A stretch of DNA of 25,801 nt from contig CAYFUH010000022.1 in assembly GCA_964346355.1 (NCBI GenBank), positions 1 to 25,801 on the forward strand, given 5' to 3'. Shown piece after piece: positions 7,101 through 15,357 of this stretch. The notes below the pieces were generated by a model that saw nothing but the letters and a program-made list of their open reading frames with translations, ran no database searches and was not told the DNA's origin. Origin of the DNA: UBA6115 sp964346355 (lineage in GTDB: Bacteria; Bacillota; Clostridia; Christensenellales; Aristaeellaceae). How positions within the stretch are numbered: the stretch's first letter is position 1; each line of letters opens with the position of its first letter. A program made the translations under genes and the position numbers.

Positions 7101-8589
7101 TCTGATAAATTTCCTCAAAGCTGCTGATCAGCTCCTGCACACCCAAAGTATTTAATTCGTCTTTAAATGCCTGGAATTGCTCCGTTGTCAATGGCCATTC
7201 CCCCAGCACAAAGCGGGCGATGGACTCATCCACGAACTTTCCGATTTGGTGTTGCAGGGGCGCGATGCGCGCCACCTGCTCCTTGGTGAAGGGGATGTCC
7301 GGGAAGGGCAGGGTAGCGGTTTTAGCCACGCCCTCCGTTTGCTCCGTCAAATTGCGGACGGCTGTATCCGTATAGTTTTTCTGGAAATCCTCGCTGGAGA
7401 TGCCGGGTGCGGATTGATCCGTCGCGATGATGGCCTGGGCAAAATAGAGGCGGTCGCCCGCTTCCCGCAGCAAGCGCCAGCTGCCGTCGCCGTCCACCAC
7501 ATAGTCCTCCCCTTCCAGGCCAACGCTGGCCATGATGGCGCCCTCATCGGTGTACAGCCTGTCCACCCATGCCAGCATGTCTTCGATGTTTTTGCAGGCG
7601 GACGTAAGGGCGAAGGTGCCGTAATAGACCCGTCCTGCTACCGCGCGGTAAACAGACTTGCCCTGATGGATAAGCGGCGGCATCGCTTCATACTGACCGG
7701 TCCACTCAATGGGCACCACAGCAGTGGGCAGCGGCGCGAAGAAGGCGCCATAGCGGTTGATGCCCTTCGCGTCGGTCACCCGACGGAGGTTGTCCACGGT
7801 GGTAAAGGCGTCGCGGTCCATCAGCCCTTCTGAAAACCGGGCATTTGCCCAGGTGAGGAAGTCATAAAAGCCGTCCTCAAAGGGCATATATTTAACAGCA
7901 TCACCCTCAACAAACAGGTTGAAGTCATTGGCGAAGAGGCCAAAGGCATGCGCCATGTATTTTAAGTCATAAGGGCCGATGAAGCTGAAGGGGATTTCAT
8001 CCTGCTTGCCGTTACGGTTGGGGTCCTTGGTTTTAAAGGCGCGCAGCATCTCATCAAACGCTTCGATTGTTGTGGGCATGTCCATCTTGAGCGTATCCAG
8101 CCACTCCCGGTTTATCCACAGGATGTTCTGCCCGCTGTTTTTGGCGATATACGGCAGGGCGGGGATGCTGCCATCCGCCAGCGTCACCGCGCGCTTGACC
8201 TCCGGCTGGGACTGCATGAGTTGGTAAAAATTGGGTGCGTGCTGCGCGAGATAGGGCGCCAGGTCAATCAGAACACCTTTTTGGTGCAAATCAGCTGCCT
8301 GGTGCGGACTTAATCCTGCCTTGAACAACACAGCCGGCAAATCCGCGTCCTGCGGGTTGAGGCCATTCAGCTTCTCCTGGTAGGCTGCCCAGTCGCTATA
8401 TTGCGAATAGGAAAACTGGATGCCCGTGCGCTCCTGCATCCGCTCAAAAAAGCGGTTGTTCTGCCAGACACGGTTGGTATCCGCCGGCTCAAAGCCCATG
8501 AGCGGAATGTGCGGTTGCTCCTGCGCGAACACAGAAAGTAAGGATAGCGAAAGCGCCATCACCAGGAAAAAAATAAACAGTTTACGCAA
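7075..8589 (-). CDS. Extracellular solute-binding protein (family 1, sugar ABC type), orphan
   Basis: A secreted or surface substrate-binding protein of the carbohydrate ABC-transporter class, 504 residues, resembling the long LplA-like binding proteins of Bacillota. The N-terminus is a clear signal peptide (hydrophobic stretch from about residue 4 to 20, then SVFA-QEQ). It has no lipobox cysteine, unlike most binding proteins of Gram-positive bacteria. Typical features include DPNRNGKQDEIPFSF, a calcium-like or linker segment common in this family. The start is TTG at 8589 with GGAGG eight bases upstream. No permease or ATPase genes are adjacent. The traX-like gene precedes it by 24 bases and a galactokinase-like gene follows with overlap, so sugar sensing or uptake linked to that kinase is inferred. 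Confidence 0.8.
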   Translation of the reverse strand: MRKLFIFFLVMALSLSLLSVFAQEQPHIPLMGFEPADTNRVWQNNRFFERMQERTGIQFSYSQYSDWAAYQEKLNGLNPQDADLPAVLFKAGLSPHQAADLHQKGVLIDLAPYLAQHAPNFYQLMQSQPEVKRAVTLADGSIPALPYIAKNSGQNILWINREWLDTLKMDMPTTIEAFDEMLRAFKTKDPNRNGKQDEIPFSFIGPYDLKYMAHAFGLFANDFNLFVEGDAVKYMPFEDGFYDFLTWANARFSEGLMDRDAFTTVDNLRRVTDAKGINRYGAFFAPLPTAVVPIEWTGQYEAMPPLIHQGKSVYRAVAGRVYYGTFALTSACKNIEDMLAWVDRLYTDEGAIMASVGLEGEDYVVDGDGSWRLLREAGDRLYFAQAIIATDQSAPGISSEDFQKNYTDTAVRNLTEQTEGVAKTATLPFPDIPFTKEQVARIAPLQHQIGKFVDESIARFVLGEWPLTTEQFQAFKDELNTLGVQELISSFEEIYQNGMRHDGI

Positions 8590-8613
8590 TACGATGTCCT
8601 CCAGGAATATTGT

Positions 8614-9363
8614 TTATAGGATGCGCGATAAAAGCCACAAGGCCATCAGGTGCAAAGGATAGGCCATATAGCTGAACCATTTGGGCAAGCGGATGCCGCT
8701 GCGTGTGTGAACCAGCATAAACGGCAGGGACAGGATGGCCAGGGACTGCATCCGCACAAGGGACAGCATCTCCCGCATCGCCTGGTTGAAGGGCTGGATG
8801 CCTGTATTAGTTAGGCCCTGGATTAAGCCCTGCGGCAGAATCTGCCCGCCGCCCCAGTACAGGCAAAAGGCAAGCATCAAAGCAGCCAAACCACCCTTTG
8901 AATCCTTGACCACATACATCAGGATGATGAGCAAAACGCCGCGCCAGCCGTAATCCATCTGGAAGCCAGAGGCGATAAACAGGCAGACAACAGGCGCCCA
9001 GATTTGGCTGTGAAGCCACTTTTGCCGGATGCCCACAATGGCCAAAAAGCCAAGCAGCAGCGTTACAATGACGCTGAACTGGTCCCAACTGTGATTGAGT
9101 GCCAGCATGTAGGCAGGCTGGGAAACAATGGCCAGCAGCAGGAGCCTGAGCCCGTAGCGCTGCCAGCTGCTGGTGCGCTCCACCCCCAGCACAATCCCCC
9201 AGCAAAACAGCGGGAAGGCGATGCGCCCGATGACCCGAAGCCAGACCACGCCAGGGAAGAAGATCACGCCCACATGATCCACCAACATGGTCAAAATGGC
9301 GACAATCTTTAACAGGGACTGATCCCGGTTGGGCTGTTTACTCAGGACGGCTGCTTGATTCAT
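8614..9363 (-). CDS. TraX-family integral membrane acetyltransferase-like protein
   Basis: A polytopic membrane protein of 249 residues with about seven to eight hydrophobic segments. The N-terminal LLKIVAILTMLVDHVGVIFF, followed by RVIGRIAFPLFCWGIVLGVERT, is the TraX-family signature. TraX of the F plasmid N-acetylates pilin; the many chromosomal homologues in Bacillota have no settled role. No conjugation genes are nearby. The frame is open to 9477, but the ATG at 9363 follows GGAGGTG by seven bases, whereas the extension would run through the promoter region. It is the first gene of a probable traX-SBP-galK transcript. The promoter at 9381-9409 contains a palindrome. Confidence 0.85.
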   Translation of the reverse strand: MNQAAVLSKQPNRDQSLLKIVAILTMLVDHVGVIFFPGVVWLRVIGRIAFPLFCWGIVLGVERTSSWQRYGLRLLLLAIVSQPAYMLALNHSWDQFSVIVTLLLGFLAIVGIRQKWLHSQIWAPVVCLFIASGFQMDYGWRGVLLIILMYVVKDSKGGLAALMLAFCLYWGGGQILPQGLIQGLTNTGIQPFNQAMREMLSLVRMQSLAILSLPFMLVHTRSGIRLPKWFSYMAYPLHLMALWLLSRIL

Positions 9364-9380
9364 TGATTCACCTCCACCAA

Positions 9381-9409
9381 AGTATACGAAGAAGCGGGGT
9401 TCTTCGCAA
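9381..9409 (-). promoter_or_regulatory. Promoter of the traX-SBP-galK cluster with embedded operator-like palindrome
   Basis: On the minus strand TTGCGA (9409-9404) and TATACT (9386-9381) are 17 bases apart. A perfect inverted repeat, CGAAGAA-N6-TTCTTCG (9387-9406), occupies the spacer and touches both hexamers. Such placement is typical of a repressor operator. The sequence matches neither the CIRCE element nor the Bacillus-type LexA box. Confidence 0.7.
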
Positions 9410-9456
9410 GCAGAACCGGCAGATTGACAGATTCCGCCCAATCCGGCTTGTTCATA

Positions 9457-9485
9457 TTGATGCTTACCCTGGTTCATGATAGGAT
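9457..9485 (+). promoter_or_regulatory. Weak promoter candidate for the 9507-15310 operon
   Basis: TTGATG (9457-9462) and TAGGAT (9480-9485) are spaced 17 bases apart, and the -10 ends 21 bases before the ATG at 9507. Each hexamer matches the consensus at four positions or slightly better, so this is a modest candidate. It is divergent from the traX promoter within the same 143-base gap. Confidence 0.35.
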
Positions 9486-9506
9486 ACAGGCTGAAAGGAC
9501 GCGCGA

Positions 9507-10271
9507 ATGAGTACGACGAAGATGATGGAATTGGACAGCGCGGCGCTGGCCGCGCAGACCATCCTGGAAAGCAGCGGGGAAACCTATCGGGCGGAGGAAA
9601 CCGCCCTACGCATGTGTGATGCCTTTGGACTAAAGGAAGCGCAGATCATGGCCTTCCCCACGGGGTTTGTCCTCAGCGCCATCACAAACGGGGAGCGTGA
9701 GACCCGCGTGTTCCGTGTGCCTGAGCGCAGCATCCGCCTGGATACGGTGGACATCGTCAACAACATCTCCCGCCAGGTATCCATGGGCAAACTAAGCGCG
9801 AAGGATGCCTATGACCGCCTGATTGCCCTGCGCAGCCAGCCGGCATTGCCCTGGTGGCGCGGCTGCACCTATTTCGCGCTGGCGGCAGCCTTTTTCACGG
9901 TGATGTTCGGCGGCGGGTTGGCAGAATTTATCATGAGCTTCTGTATCGGCTTTTTGGTGCAGACGGCGCAGTTCCCGCTGGCCCGCTTGAACTTCCCCAG
10001 TCAGCTGCGCGGCTTTTTGCTGGGCTTCTTGGCAGCCTTTGTGGCCGTGCTTGCGCTGCAGGTGATCCCCGGCAAGCAGGAATCGCTGATCACCGGCGTC
10101 ATCATGCCGCTGTTGCCCGGGCTGTCCATGACCAACGCGGTGCGCGATACCATCCGCGGCGATTTGATCTCGGGCCTGGGCCGGGGTGCTGAAGCGCTGA
10201 TCTCCGCGGTCCTGCTTTCTGCCGGGGTGGCGGCAGCCCTGCTGTTTAAGGGGATGCTATGGACAATGTAA
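9507..10271 (+). CDS. Threonine/serine exporter family protein, N-terminal half (YjjP/DUF1212 type)
   Basis: The larger subunit of a split ThrE-type exporter. The 254 residues begin with a soluble domain of about 110 residues (LAAQTILESSGETYRAEETALRMC is typical of DUF1212). This is followed by about five membrane segments from FALAAAFFTVMFGGGLAEFI to the C-terminus, including PLLPGLSMTNAVRD. Family members export threonine/serine, or succinate in E. coli YjjPB; the substrate here is not determinable. AAAGGA precedes the ATG. Its stop overlaps the start of the small partner gene by 13 bases, as in other two-gene ThrE systems. It is first in a six-gene plus-strand run. Confidence 0.88.
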   Translation: MSTTKMMELDSAALAAQTILESSGETYRAEETALRMCDAFGLKEAQIMAFPTGFVLSAITNGERETRVFRVPERSIRLDTVDIVNNISRQVSMGKLSAKDAYDRLIALRSQPALPWWRGCTYFALAAAFFTVMFGGGLAEFIMSFCIGFLVQTAQFPLARLNFPSQLRGFLLGFLAAFVAVLALQVIPGKQESLITGVIMPLLPGLSMTNAVRDTIRGDLISGLGRGAEALISAVLLSAGVAAALLFKGMLWTM

Positions 10272-10693
10272 TCCGCGCGCTGGCCTGTATGGCCGCAGCC
10301 TGCTTTTTTGGCATGATCCTGCGCCAGCCCAAATCCACCCTGATTTACACCGCTGTCATCGGCCTGGTTGGGTATGTCATCTTTATCCTCATGCAGGGTA
10401 CGTTGCTGGCGTTTTTTGTATCCGGCCTGGTGGTGGGCATTCTGTGCGAGCTGGCTGCGCGCAGGGCAAAGAAAGCGACCACCCTGTTTTTGATCAGTTC
10501 CATCATCCCGACGGTGCCCGGCCTTGGCCTGTACCGATCCATGATGGCGCTGTCTGAGAACAACTTGGAACTGTCCCTGCAAATTGGGGTAGAAACCTTG
10601 GCGGGCATTGGGGCAATCGCGCTGGCGTTGACCATCGCCACGGCCATCTTTGGCTGTATCCGCCCGCTGCGTCTGCAACGATCACGACACTAA
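10259..10693 (+). CDS. Threonine/serine exporter family protein, C-terminal half (YjjB/DUF3815 type)
   Basis: The small membrane subunit of the split ThrE-type exporter, 144 residues with four hydrophobic segments (LACMAAACFFGMIL, LIYTAVIGLVGYVIFILM, ALTIATAIFGC and others). The segment SSIIPTVPGLGLYRSMMAL is a family hallmark that mirrors PLLPGLSMTNAV in the partner. The ATG lies inside the end of the upstream gene with AGGGG five bases before it. The two proteins are expected to act as one complex. Confidence 0.87.
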   Translation: MDNVIRALACMAAACFFGMILRQPKSTLIYTAVIGLVGYVIFILMQGTLLAFFVSGLVVGILCELAARRAKKATTLFLISSIIPTVPGLGLYRSMMALSENNLELSLQIGVETLAGIGAIALALTIATAIFGCIRPLRLQRSRH

Positions 10694-10704
10694 AAGGAGA
10701 CAAC

Positions 10705-11466
10705 ATGCATCTTTTAATTACCAATGATGACGGCATCACAGCGCCGGGAATCCTGACCTTGGCCAGGGTTGCTGCTGCCGCCGGCCACAGCGTGGTGGTG
10801 GCGGCGCCTGCCAACCAGCAAAGCGCGACAGGCCACCGTTTGACCATCAACGAATCCCTGATGGTCATCCCCATGGACATTGACCCCAATTTCACCGCCT
10901 ATGCCGTGAACGGCACGCCGGTGGACTGCGTGCGCATCGGCCGCAAGCTGTCTGAAAAACCCTTTGATTTTTGCCTGTCAGGCATCAATGACGGGGTGAA
11001 TGTGGGCACAGACCTGTTTTACTCCGGTACCGCCGCAGCAGCGCGTGAGGCTGCCATGCTCTATCTGCCCAGCATGGCCATCTCCATTGACTTTGGCGCC
11101 AATGAAGAAATGCGCGAAAAGCTGGCGGAGCAGGCCCTCCTCATCATGGATTACATCCTCAAGCGGCCCATGCCCCGGCTGACCTTCTGCAACTTAAACG
11201 CGCCCAACATGCCGGCTGATCAGGTCAAACCTGTCAAGATCGCGCCCATCAGCGAAAGCTACTGGCTGGACGATTATGACGAGCGGGTGAACCCCAGAGG
11301 GCAGCGCTATTTCTGGCTGCAGGACGGCTACATGAAGGAAGACCCGGAACCTGGCACGGACGTTGCCCTCATTTTTGAAGGGCACATGACCGTCAGTTTC
11401 GTGGGCGGCTTTGTCAACAACAACGGCCTGTATTACCCCAAACTGGAGCAACTTCTTGAGGGCTGA
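10705..11466 (+). CDS. surE: 5'/3'-nucleotidase SurE
   Basis: SurE is a metal-dependent survival phosphatase that dephosphorylates nucleoside 5'- and 3'-monophosphates. The 253 residues match the family. The N-terminal LLITNDDGITAPGI carries the metal-binding Asp pair, QQSATGHRLTI the conserved Ser/Thr region, and SGINDGVNVGTDLFYSGTAAAAREA the metal-binding Asn and active-site loop. AAGGAG precedes the ATG, 11 bases after the exporter gene. The 3' end overlaps the flavoprotein gene by 11 bases. In this operon its nucleoside product could feed the nucleoside kinase at the 3' end of the run, which is an inference. Confidence 0.95.
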   Translation: MHLLITNDDGITAPGILTLARVAAAAGHSVVVAAPANQQSATGHRLTINESLMVIPMDIDPNFTAYAVNGTPVDCVRIGRKLSEKPFDFCLSGINDGVNVGTDLFYSGTAAAAREAAMLYLPSMAISIDFGANEEMREKLAEQALLIMDYILKRPMPRLTFCNLNAPNMPADQVKPVKIAPISESYWLDDYDERVNPRGQRYFWLQDGYMKEDPEPGTDVALIFEGHMTVSFVGGFVNNNGLYYPKLEQLLEG

Positions 11467-12691
11467 GGTCATCATCATCGGCGGCGGCGCAGCCGGCATG
11501 GCGGCAGCCTTGTTTGCCAAGCGCGCGGGCGCCTCTGTTTTGCTGCTTGAGCACAATGAAAAACTGGGCAAAAAGCTGTATATCACAGGCAAAGGCCGCT
11601 GCAATGTGACCAATGACTGCGAGAACGAAGCGTTTTTACGGCATGTGCTGCGCAACCCCCGGTTTTTGTACGCCGCGCTCAATCACCTGTCCCCCAGCGG
11701 CTTGATTGACCTGCTGCGCAGCCTGGGCTGCCAGACGGTGACGGAGCGCGGCAACCGCGTCTTCCCGGCAAGCCAGAAGGCATCCGACGTCACCAAGGCT
11801 TTCGCGGGCCAGTTGGATACCCATGAGGTTCGCCTCCACGCGCAGGCGGCGGATATCGTTACAGAGGACAATACTGTGACCGGGGTGCGCTTGGCTGACG
11901 GGGCCTTCATCCCGGCAAAGGCGGTGATTCTGGCTACAGGCGGGCTGTCCTACCCCATTACAGGCTCCACAGGCATTGGCCATGAATTGGCAAAGCGGCT
12001 GGGGCATACCGTCTTGAACTGTTCCCCATCGTTAACCGGCTTCAACACCCAGGACGCGTGGCCCAAAAAGCTTCAAGGCTTGACACTAAAAAATGTCAGG
12101 CTGACCGCCACCTGGTCCAAGAAGGGCAAATTTACAGAGCTGGGCGAATTATTGTTCACCCACTTTGGGGTGTCCGGCCCGCTTATGCTCAGTTTAAGCG
12201 GGTTATTGGCGGGCAGTGACCCCACGGCAGCTTCGGTCACCCTGGACTTGAAACCTGCCCTATCGCCCGCTATGCTGGAGGAGCGCTTGCTGGGTGACAT
12301 CAAAACCAACAGCCGCAGGACACTTCACAGCCTGCTGCGGGAGTACCTGCCTGCCAGCATGGCGGAGCTCTTTCCCGATATCCTGTGCCTTGATGGCAAC
12401 ATCACCTTAAACCAGTTCACCCTAAAGGACCGGGAAACGCTGATAAAGGGCTTTAAAAACCTGCCCCTGCGCCTGCACTCTGCCCGCCCCTTTAAAGAAG
12501 CCGTGGTTACAAAAGGCGGGGTGGACGTCAAGGAGATCAACCCTTCCACCATGGCGTCAAAACTGGTGGATGGGCTTTATGTCGCGGGCGAATTGCTGGA
12601 TGTGGACGCGTTGACAGGCGGGTTTAACCTGCAGATTGCTTTTTCAACCGGCGCCCTGGCCGGCACCTCCGCTGCCCACGCCATTCATTAA
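11456..12691 (+). CDS. NAD(P)/FAD-dependent oxidoreductase, BaiN/HI0933 (YhiN) family
   Basis: A flavoprotein of 411 residues. The N-terminal Rossmann motif VIIIGGGAAGMAAALFAKRA binds FAD. It is followed by the family-specific GKKLYITGKGRCNVTND, the mid-protein ATGGLSYPITGSTG, and the C-terminal LYVAGELLDVDALTGGFNLQ. Members are widespread, and one (BaiN) is implicated in bile-acid dehydroxylation, but most have unknown substrates. The frame is open from 11411. The TTG at 11456 is chosen because GGAG lies seven bases before it and the Rossmann motif then starts at residue 4, as in homologues. The start is embedded in the end of surE. Confidence 0.88.
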   Translation: MRAEVIIIGGGAAGMAAALFAKRAGASVLLLEHNEKLGKKLYITGKGRCNVTNDCENEAFLRHVLRNPRFLYAALNHLSPSGLIDLLRSLGCQTVTERGNRVFPASQKASDVTKAFAGQLDTHEVRLHAQAADIVTEDNTVTGVRLADGAFIPAKAVILATGGLSYPITGSTGIGHELAKRLGHTVLNCSPSLTGFNTQDAWPKKLQGLTLKNVRLTATWSKKGKFTELGELLFTHFGVSGPLMLSLSGLLAGSDPTAASVTLDLKPALSPAMLEERLLGDIKTNSRRTLHSLLREYLPASMAELFPDILCLDGNITLNQFTLKDRETLIKGFKNLPLRLHSARPFKEAVVTKGGVDVKEINPSTMASKLVDGLYVAGELLDVDALTGGFNLQIAFSTGALAGTSAAHAIH

Positions 12692-12709
12692 TTTTTACTG
12701 GAGTTACAC

Positions 12710-13648
12710 GTGTATTATATTCTGATGGACCTGGAATGGAACCAACCTCTCTCCCACCGCAGCGCACAATACCGGCGCTTTGGCAGCCAGCTCATGTTTG
12801 ACATCATTCAGATAGGCGCAGTCAAACTCAACGAGCAGATGCAAATGCTTGGCTCCTTCAACCAGTATATTCAACCCGGGCTGTACCGGAAACTGCACCC
12901 CCGGATAACCCGCATCACCGGCATCAGCCAGGAGGATCTGCACGGCGCCCTGCCTTTCACAGAGGCGCTTGAACGCTTCGTATCCTGGTGCGGGGAGGAT
13001 TTTGCCCTGATCACCTGGGGCTGCGACGACATCTCCGTCTTCCAGCAAAACCTGGACTTTTATTTGAAGGATGACCGGACCATGCCGCCGGTGTATGACC
13101 TGCAGCGTTTGTTTGGCATGCGCACCGCCGGGAATACCAAGAACCGCCCCGGCCTGCAAAGCGCAATGAAGTATTTCCATATCTTGCCAAGCGGCGACCA
13201 CCCCTTTCACAGCGCAGTGGATGACGCCTATTACACCGCGAAGGTCATCCAGCACATGGATAACCCCGAGGAAGTGCTGCAAATGCCGCAAACGGTGCGG
13301 GAATTAGCGCCGGCGAAGGCCAGCACCAACGAATCATCCGACGACCTGCGCTTCACCAACCTGGCGCAGGCCATCAAAAGCAGGCCTGCGCGCGAGCCCA
13401 ACTGCCCTGCCTGCGGCAAGCGCCTGAAGGTGCCCGAAGGCTATGTCCCCCTGGACAAGCAAACCTGGCGCGCGCTGGCGGATTGCCCGGACCATGGCCT
13501 CGTCTTAATCGATATGGTGCTAGAAACGATGCGGGACGGCAAAAACAAGGTTAAGCGCAAGGCTGCCCTGTCAGACCAGCAAAACCCAGCCTATGTAAAG
13601 ACCAAACACCTGCAGTGGGCCAACAAAGTTGCCCAGCTGCCCAAATAA
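12710..13648 (+). CDS. DEDDh 3'-5' exonuclease with C-terminal CCCH zinc-knuckle-like motif
   Basis: An RNase T/DnaQ-type exonuclease of 312 residues. The acidic residues Asp7 and Glu9 lie in MDLEWNQ, TWGCDDISVFQQN supplies the central Asp, and FHSAVDDA supplies His167 and Asp172, making it a DEDDh enzyme. It resembles KapD-like exonucleases of Bacillota. Beyond the nuclease fold, about 100 residues include C232-X2-C235 and C259-X2-H262, which could bind one zinc. The start is GTG at 12710 with GGAG six bases upstream. It sits 18 bases after the flavoprotein gene and 12 before the kinase gene. Whether it acts on RNA or DNA is not decided by the sequence. Confidence 0.85.
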   Translation: MYYILMDLEWNQPLSHRSAQYRRFGSQLMFDIIQIGAVKLNEQMQMLGSFNQYIQPGLYRKLHPRITRITGISQEDLHGALPFTEALERFVSWCGEDFALITWGCDDISVFQQNLDFYLKDDRTMPPVYDLQRLFGMRTAGNTKNRPGLQSAMKYFHILPSGDHPFHSAVDDAYYTAKVIQHMDNPEEVLQMPQTVRELAPAKASTNESSDDLRFTNLAQAIKSRPAREPNCPACGKRLKVPEGYVPLDKQTWRALADCPDHGLVLIDMVLETMRDGKNKVKRKAALSDQQNPAYVKTKHLQWANKVAQLPK

Positions 13649-13660
13649 GGAGACCCAGAC

Positions 13661-15310
13661 ATGCGAATTACACTAAAGGGACAAACGATGAACTTCAAGC
13701 CCCCGCAAACGGTGCGGGAGGTGCTGGAAAAAATGCAGCCAGAAACGGACTTGCCCATCTATGCCTGTTTTTCAAAGGGGTCGGTCGCTGAACTCAACAG
13801 CATCCTGCGGGAGACGACAGAGTTGATCCCTATCACCTACGCCCATGAGGAAGGCCGCAGAATCTATGAACGCTCCCTGCGCTTTGTGCTGTTGCTGGCA
13901 GCCAAGGAGCTGTTTCCGGACTACCAGCTGCGCTTTGAGCATTCCGTAGGCCAGGGCGTTTATATCCAGATGGAAGGCCGCCGTCTGTACCCGGGTGATG
14001 TGGAAGCGCTGGAAGGCATGATGCGCGACTTCATCAAAAAGGACCTGCCTTTTGTCCGTGCGCGGTGGAGCCGCGAGGAAGCCATCAATTATTTCTACCA
14101 GCAGGGCGATACAGACAAGGCTAATTTGCTCAGCTACCGGCCTTATGATTACTTCAACATCTACACCTGCGGCACCGTGTCGGAGTATTTTTACGGCGCC
14201 ATGCTGCCCTCTACCGGCATGCTCAGCAGCCCCTTTGCCCTGCGCTACCGCGCGCCCGGCTTTGTGATGCTGCTACCGGACAAGCATGACATGACGCAGG
14301 TTGCGCCCTATGAAAACTTGCCCAAGCACATGTCCGTGTTCGCGCAGTCCAACTATTGGTGCAAGGTGCTCAACTGCGGCACTGCAAGCCGGTTAAACGA
14401 CCTGATTGCCCTGGATAAACTGCGCGACTTCATCCGCGTAAATGAGGCCTTTCATTCAAAGAGCCTGTCTGAAATCGCCGAGGACATCAGCAACCGCGGC
14501 GCCCGTGCCATCTTTATCGCAGGGCCCTCGTCTTCGGGTAAAACGACGTTTGCCAACCGCCTGTCCATTCACCTTCGCGTGTGCGGGCTGGACCCGGTCA
14601 TCCTTTCCATGGATGATTTTTACCGAAACCGGGATGAATTACCCCTGGAAGCAAACGGGGAGCCCGACCTGGAGGCCTTACACGCACTGGATGTCCCCTA
14701 CCTGCGCCAGTGCATCAACAGTTTGCTGGCGGGTGAGGAAACCGCGATGCCCCGCTTCAGCTTTGAAAAGCAGCGGCGGGAGGACGAGTATGTCAACATG
14801 CGCATTGGCACCAACAGCCCCCTGATTATTGAGGGTATCCACGGTTTGAACCCCGCGCTGCACGCGGAAGTGGACAGCCACCTGATTTGCCGCATCTACA
14901 TCAGCCAGCTGACCACCATCAACCTGGACAGTCACAACCGCATCCGCACAACGGACGCGCGCTTGCTGCGGCGCATCGTGCGGGATTATCACTTCCGCGC
15001 CACCCCGCCCCTGAAGACACTTGAGATGTGGGACAGCGTGCGGCGCGGGGAAGAAAAATGGATCTTCCCCTACCAGGAAAACGCGGACATCGTCTTTAAC
15101 TCCGCGCTGCATTATGAACTGCCCATCTTAAAAACCCTGTCCTATGACATCTTAAATCAAGTGCCTAAGGACAGCCCGCAGTTTATCAAGTGCAGCCGGA
15201 TCATCAAAATTCTCAACTACATGCTGCCGGTGCCGGATGACATCCTAAACGAGATTCCCCCGCTGAGCATCCTGCGCGAGTTCATCGGCGGCAACACCCT
15301 GTACATGTAA
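13661..15310 (+). CDS. Nucleoside (uridine-type) kinase with threonyl-tRNA-synthetase-like N-terminus
   Basis: A 549-residue fusion. Residues about 1-60 look like a TGS domain. Residues about 60-240 resemble the second additional/editing-like domain of threonyl-tRNA synthetase (FEHSVGQGVYIQME, YNIYTCGTV-like segments). Residues about 280-490 form a uridine kinase/phosphoribulokinase P-loop domain with GPSSSGKT (288-295), SMDDFYRN and EGIHGLNP. The fusion is a known but poorly studied family in Firmicutes and Thermotogae, annotated as nucleoside kinase. The likely reaction is NTP-dependent phosphorylation of uridine/cytidine or a related nucleoside. AAGGAG precedes the ATG. It is the last gene of the operon, followed by a strong terminator. 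Confidence 0.85.
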   Translation: MRITLKGQTMNFKPPQTVREVLEKMQPETDLPIYACFSKGSVAELNSILRETTELIPITYAHEEGRRIYERSLRFVLLLAAKELFPDYQLRFEHSVGQGVYIQMEGRRLYPGDVEALEGMMRDFIKKDLPFVRARWSREEAINYFYQQGDTDKANLLSYRPYDYFNIYTCGTVSEYFYGAMLPSTGMLSSPFALRYRAPGFVMLLPDKHDMTQVAPYENLPKHMSVFAQSNYWCKVLNCGTASRLNDLIALDKLRDFIRVNEAFHSKSLSEIAEDISNRGARAIFIAGPSSSGKTTFANRLSIHLRVCGLDPVILSMDDFYRNRDELPLEANGEPDLEALHALDVPYLRQCINSLLAGEETAMPRFSFEKQRREDEYVNMRIGTNSPLIIEGIHGLNPALHAEVDSHLICRIYISQLTTINLDSHNRIRTTDARLLRRIVRDYHFRATPPLKTLEMWDSVRRGEEKWIFPYQENADIVFNSALHYELPILKTLSYDILNQVPKDSPQFIKCSRIIKILNYMLPVPDDILNEIPPLSILREFIGGNTLYM

Positions 15311-15316
15311 GCACAC

Positions 15317-15346
15317 AAAAAGCGGCCCTGAAAAGGACCGCTTTTT
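15317..15346. terminator. Bidirectional terminator between kinase and mgtC-like genes
   Basis: AAAAAGCGG and CCGCTTTTT, plus an inner CC/GG after one mismatch, form a stem around the loop TGAAAA. It has T-runs on both strands. It lies seven bases after the plus-strand kinase stop and 12 before the stop of the convergent minus-strand gene. Confidence 0.9.
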
Positions 15347-15357
15347 GTATAGATGAT

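Noticed and set aside
9387..9406. LexA or CIRCE operator at the traX promoter
   Set aside because: The arms CGAAGAA/TTCTTCG with six-base spacing match neither GAAC-N4-GTTC nor TTAGCACTC-N9-GAGTGCTAA.
9364..9477. Upstream extension of the TraX-like gene
   Set aside because: It would be translated from sequence upstream of the promoter; the ATG at 9363 follows GGAGGTG.
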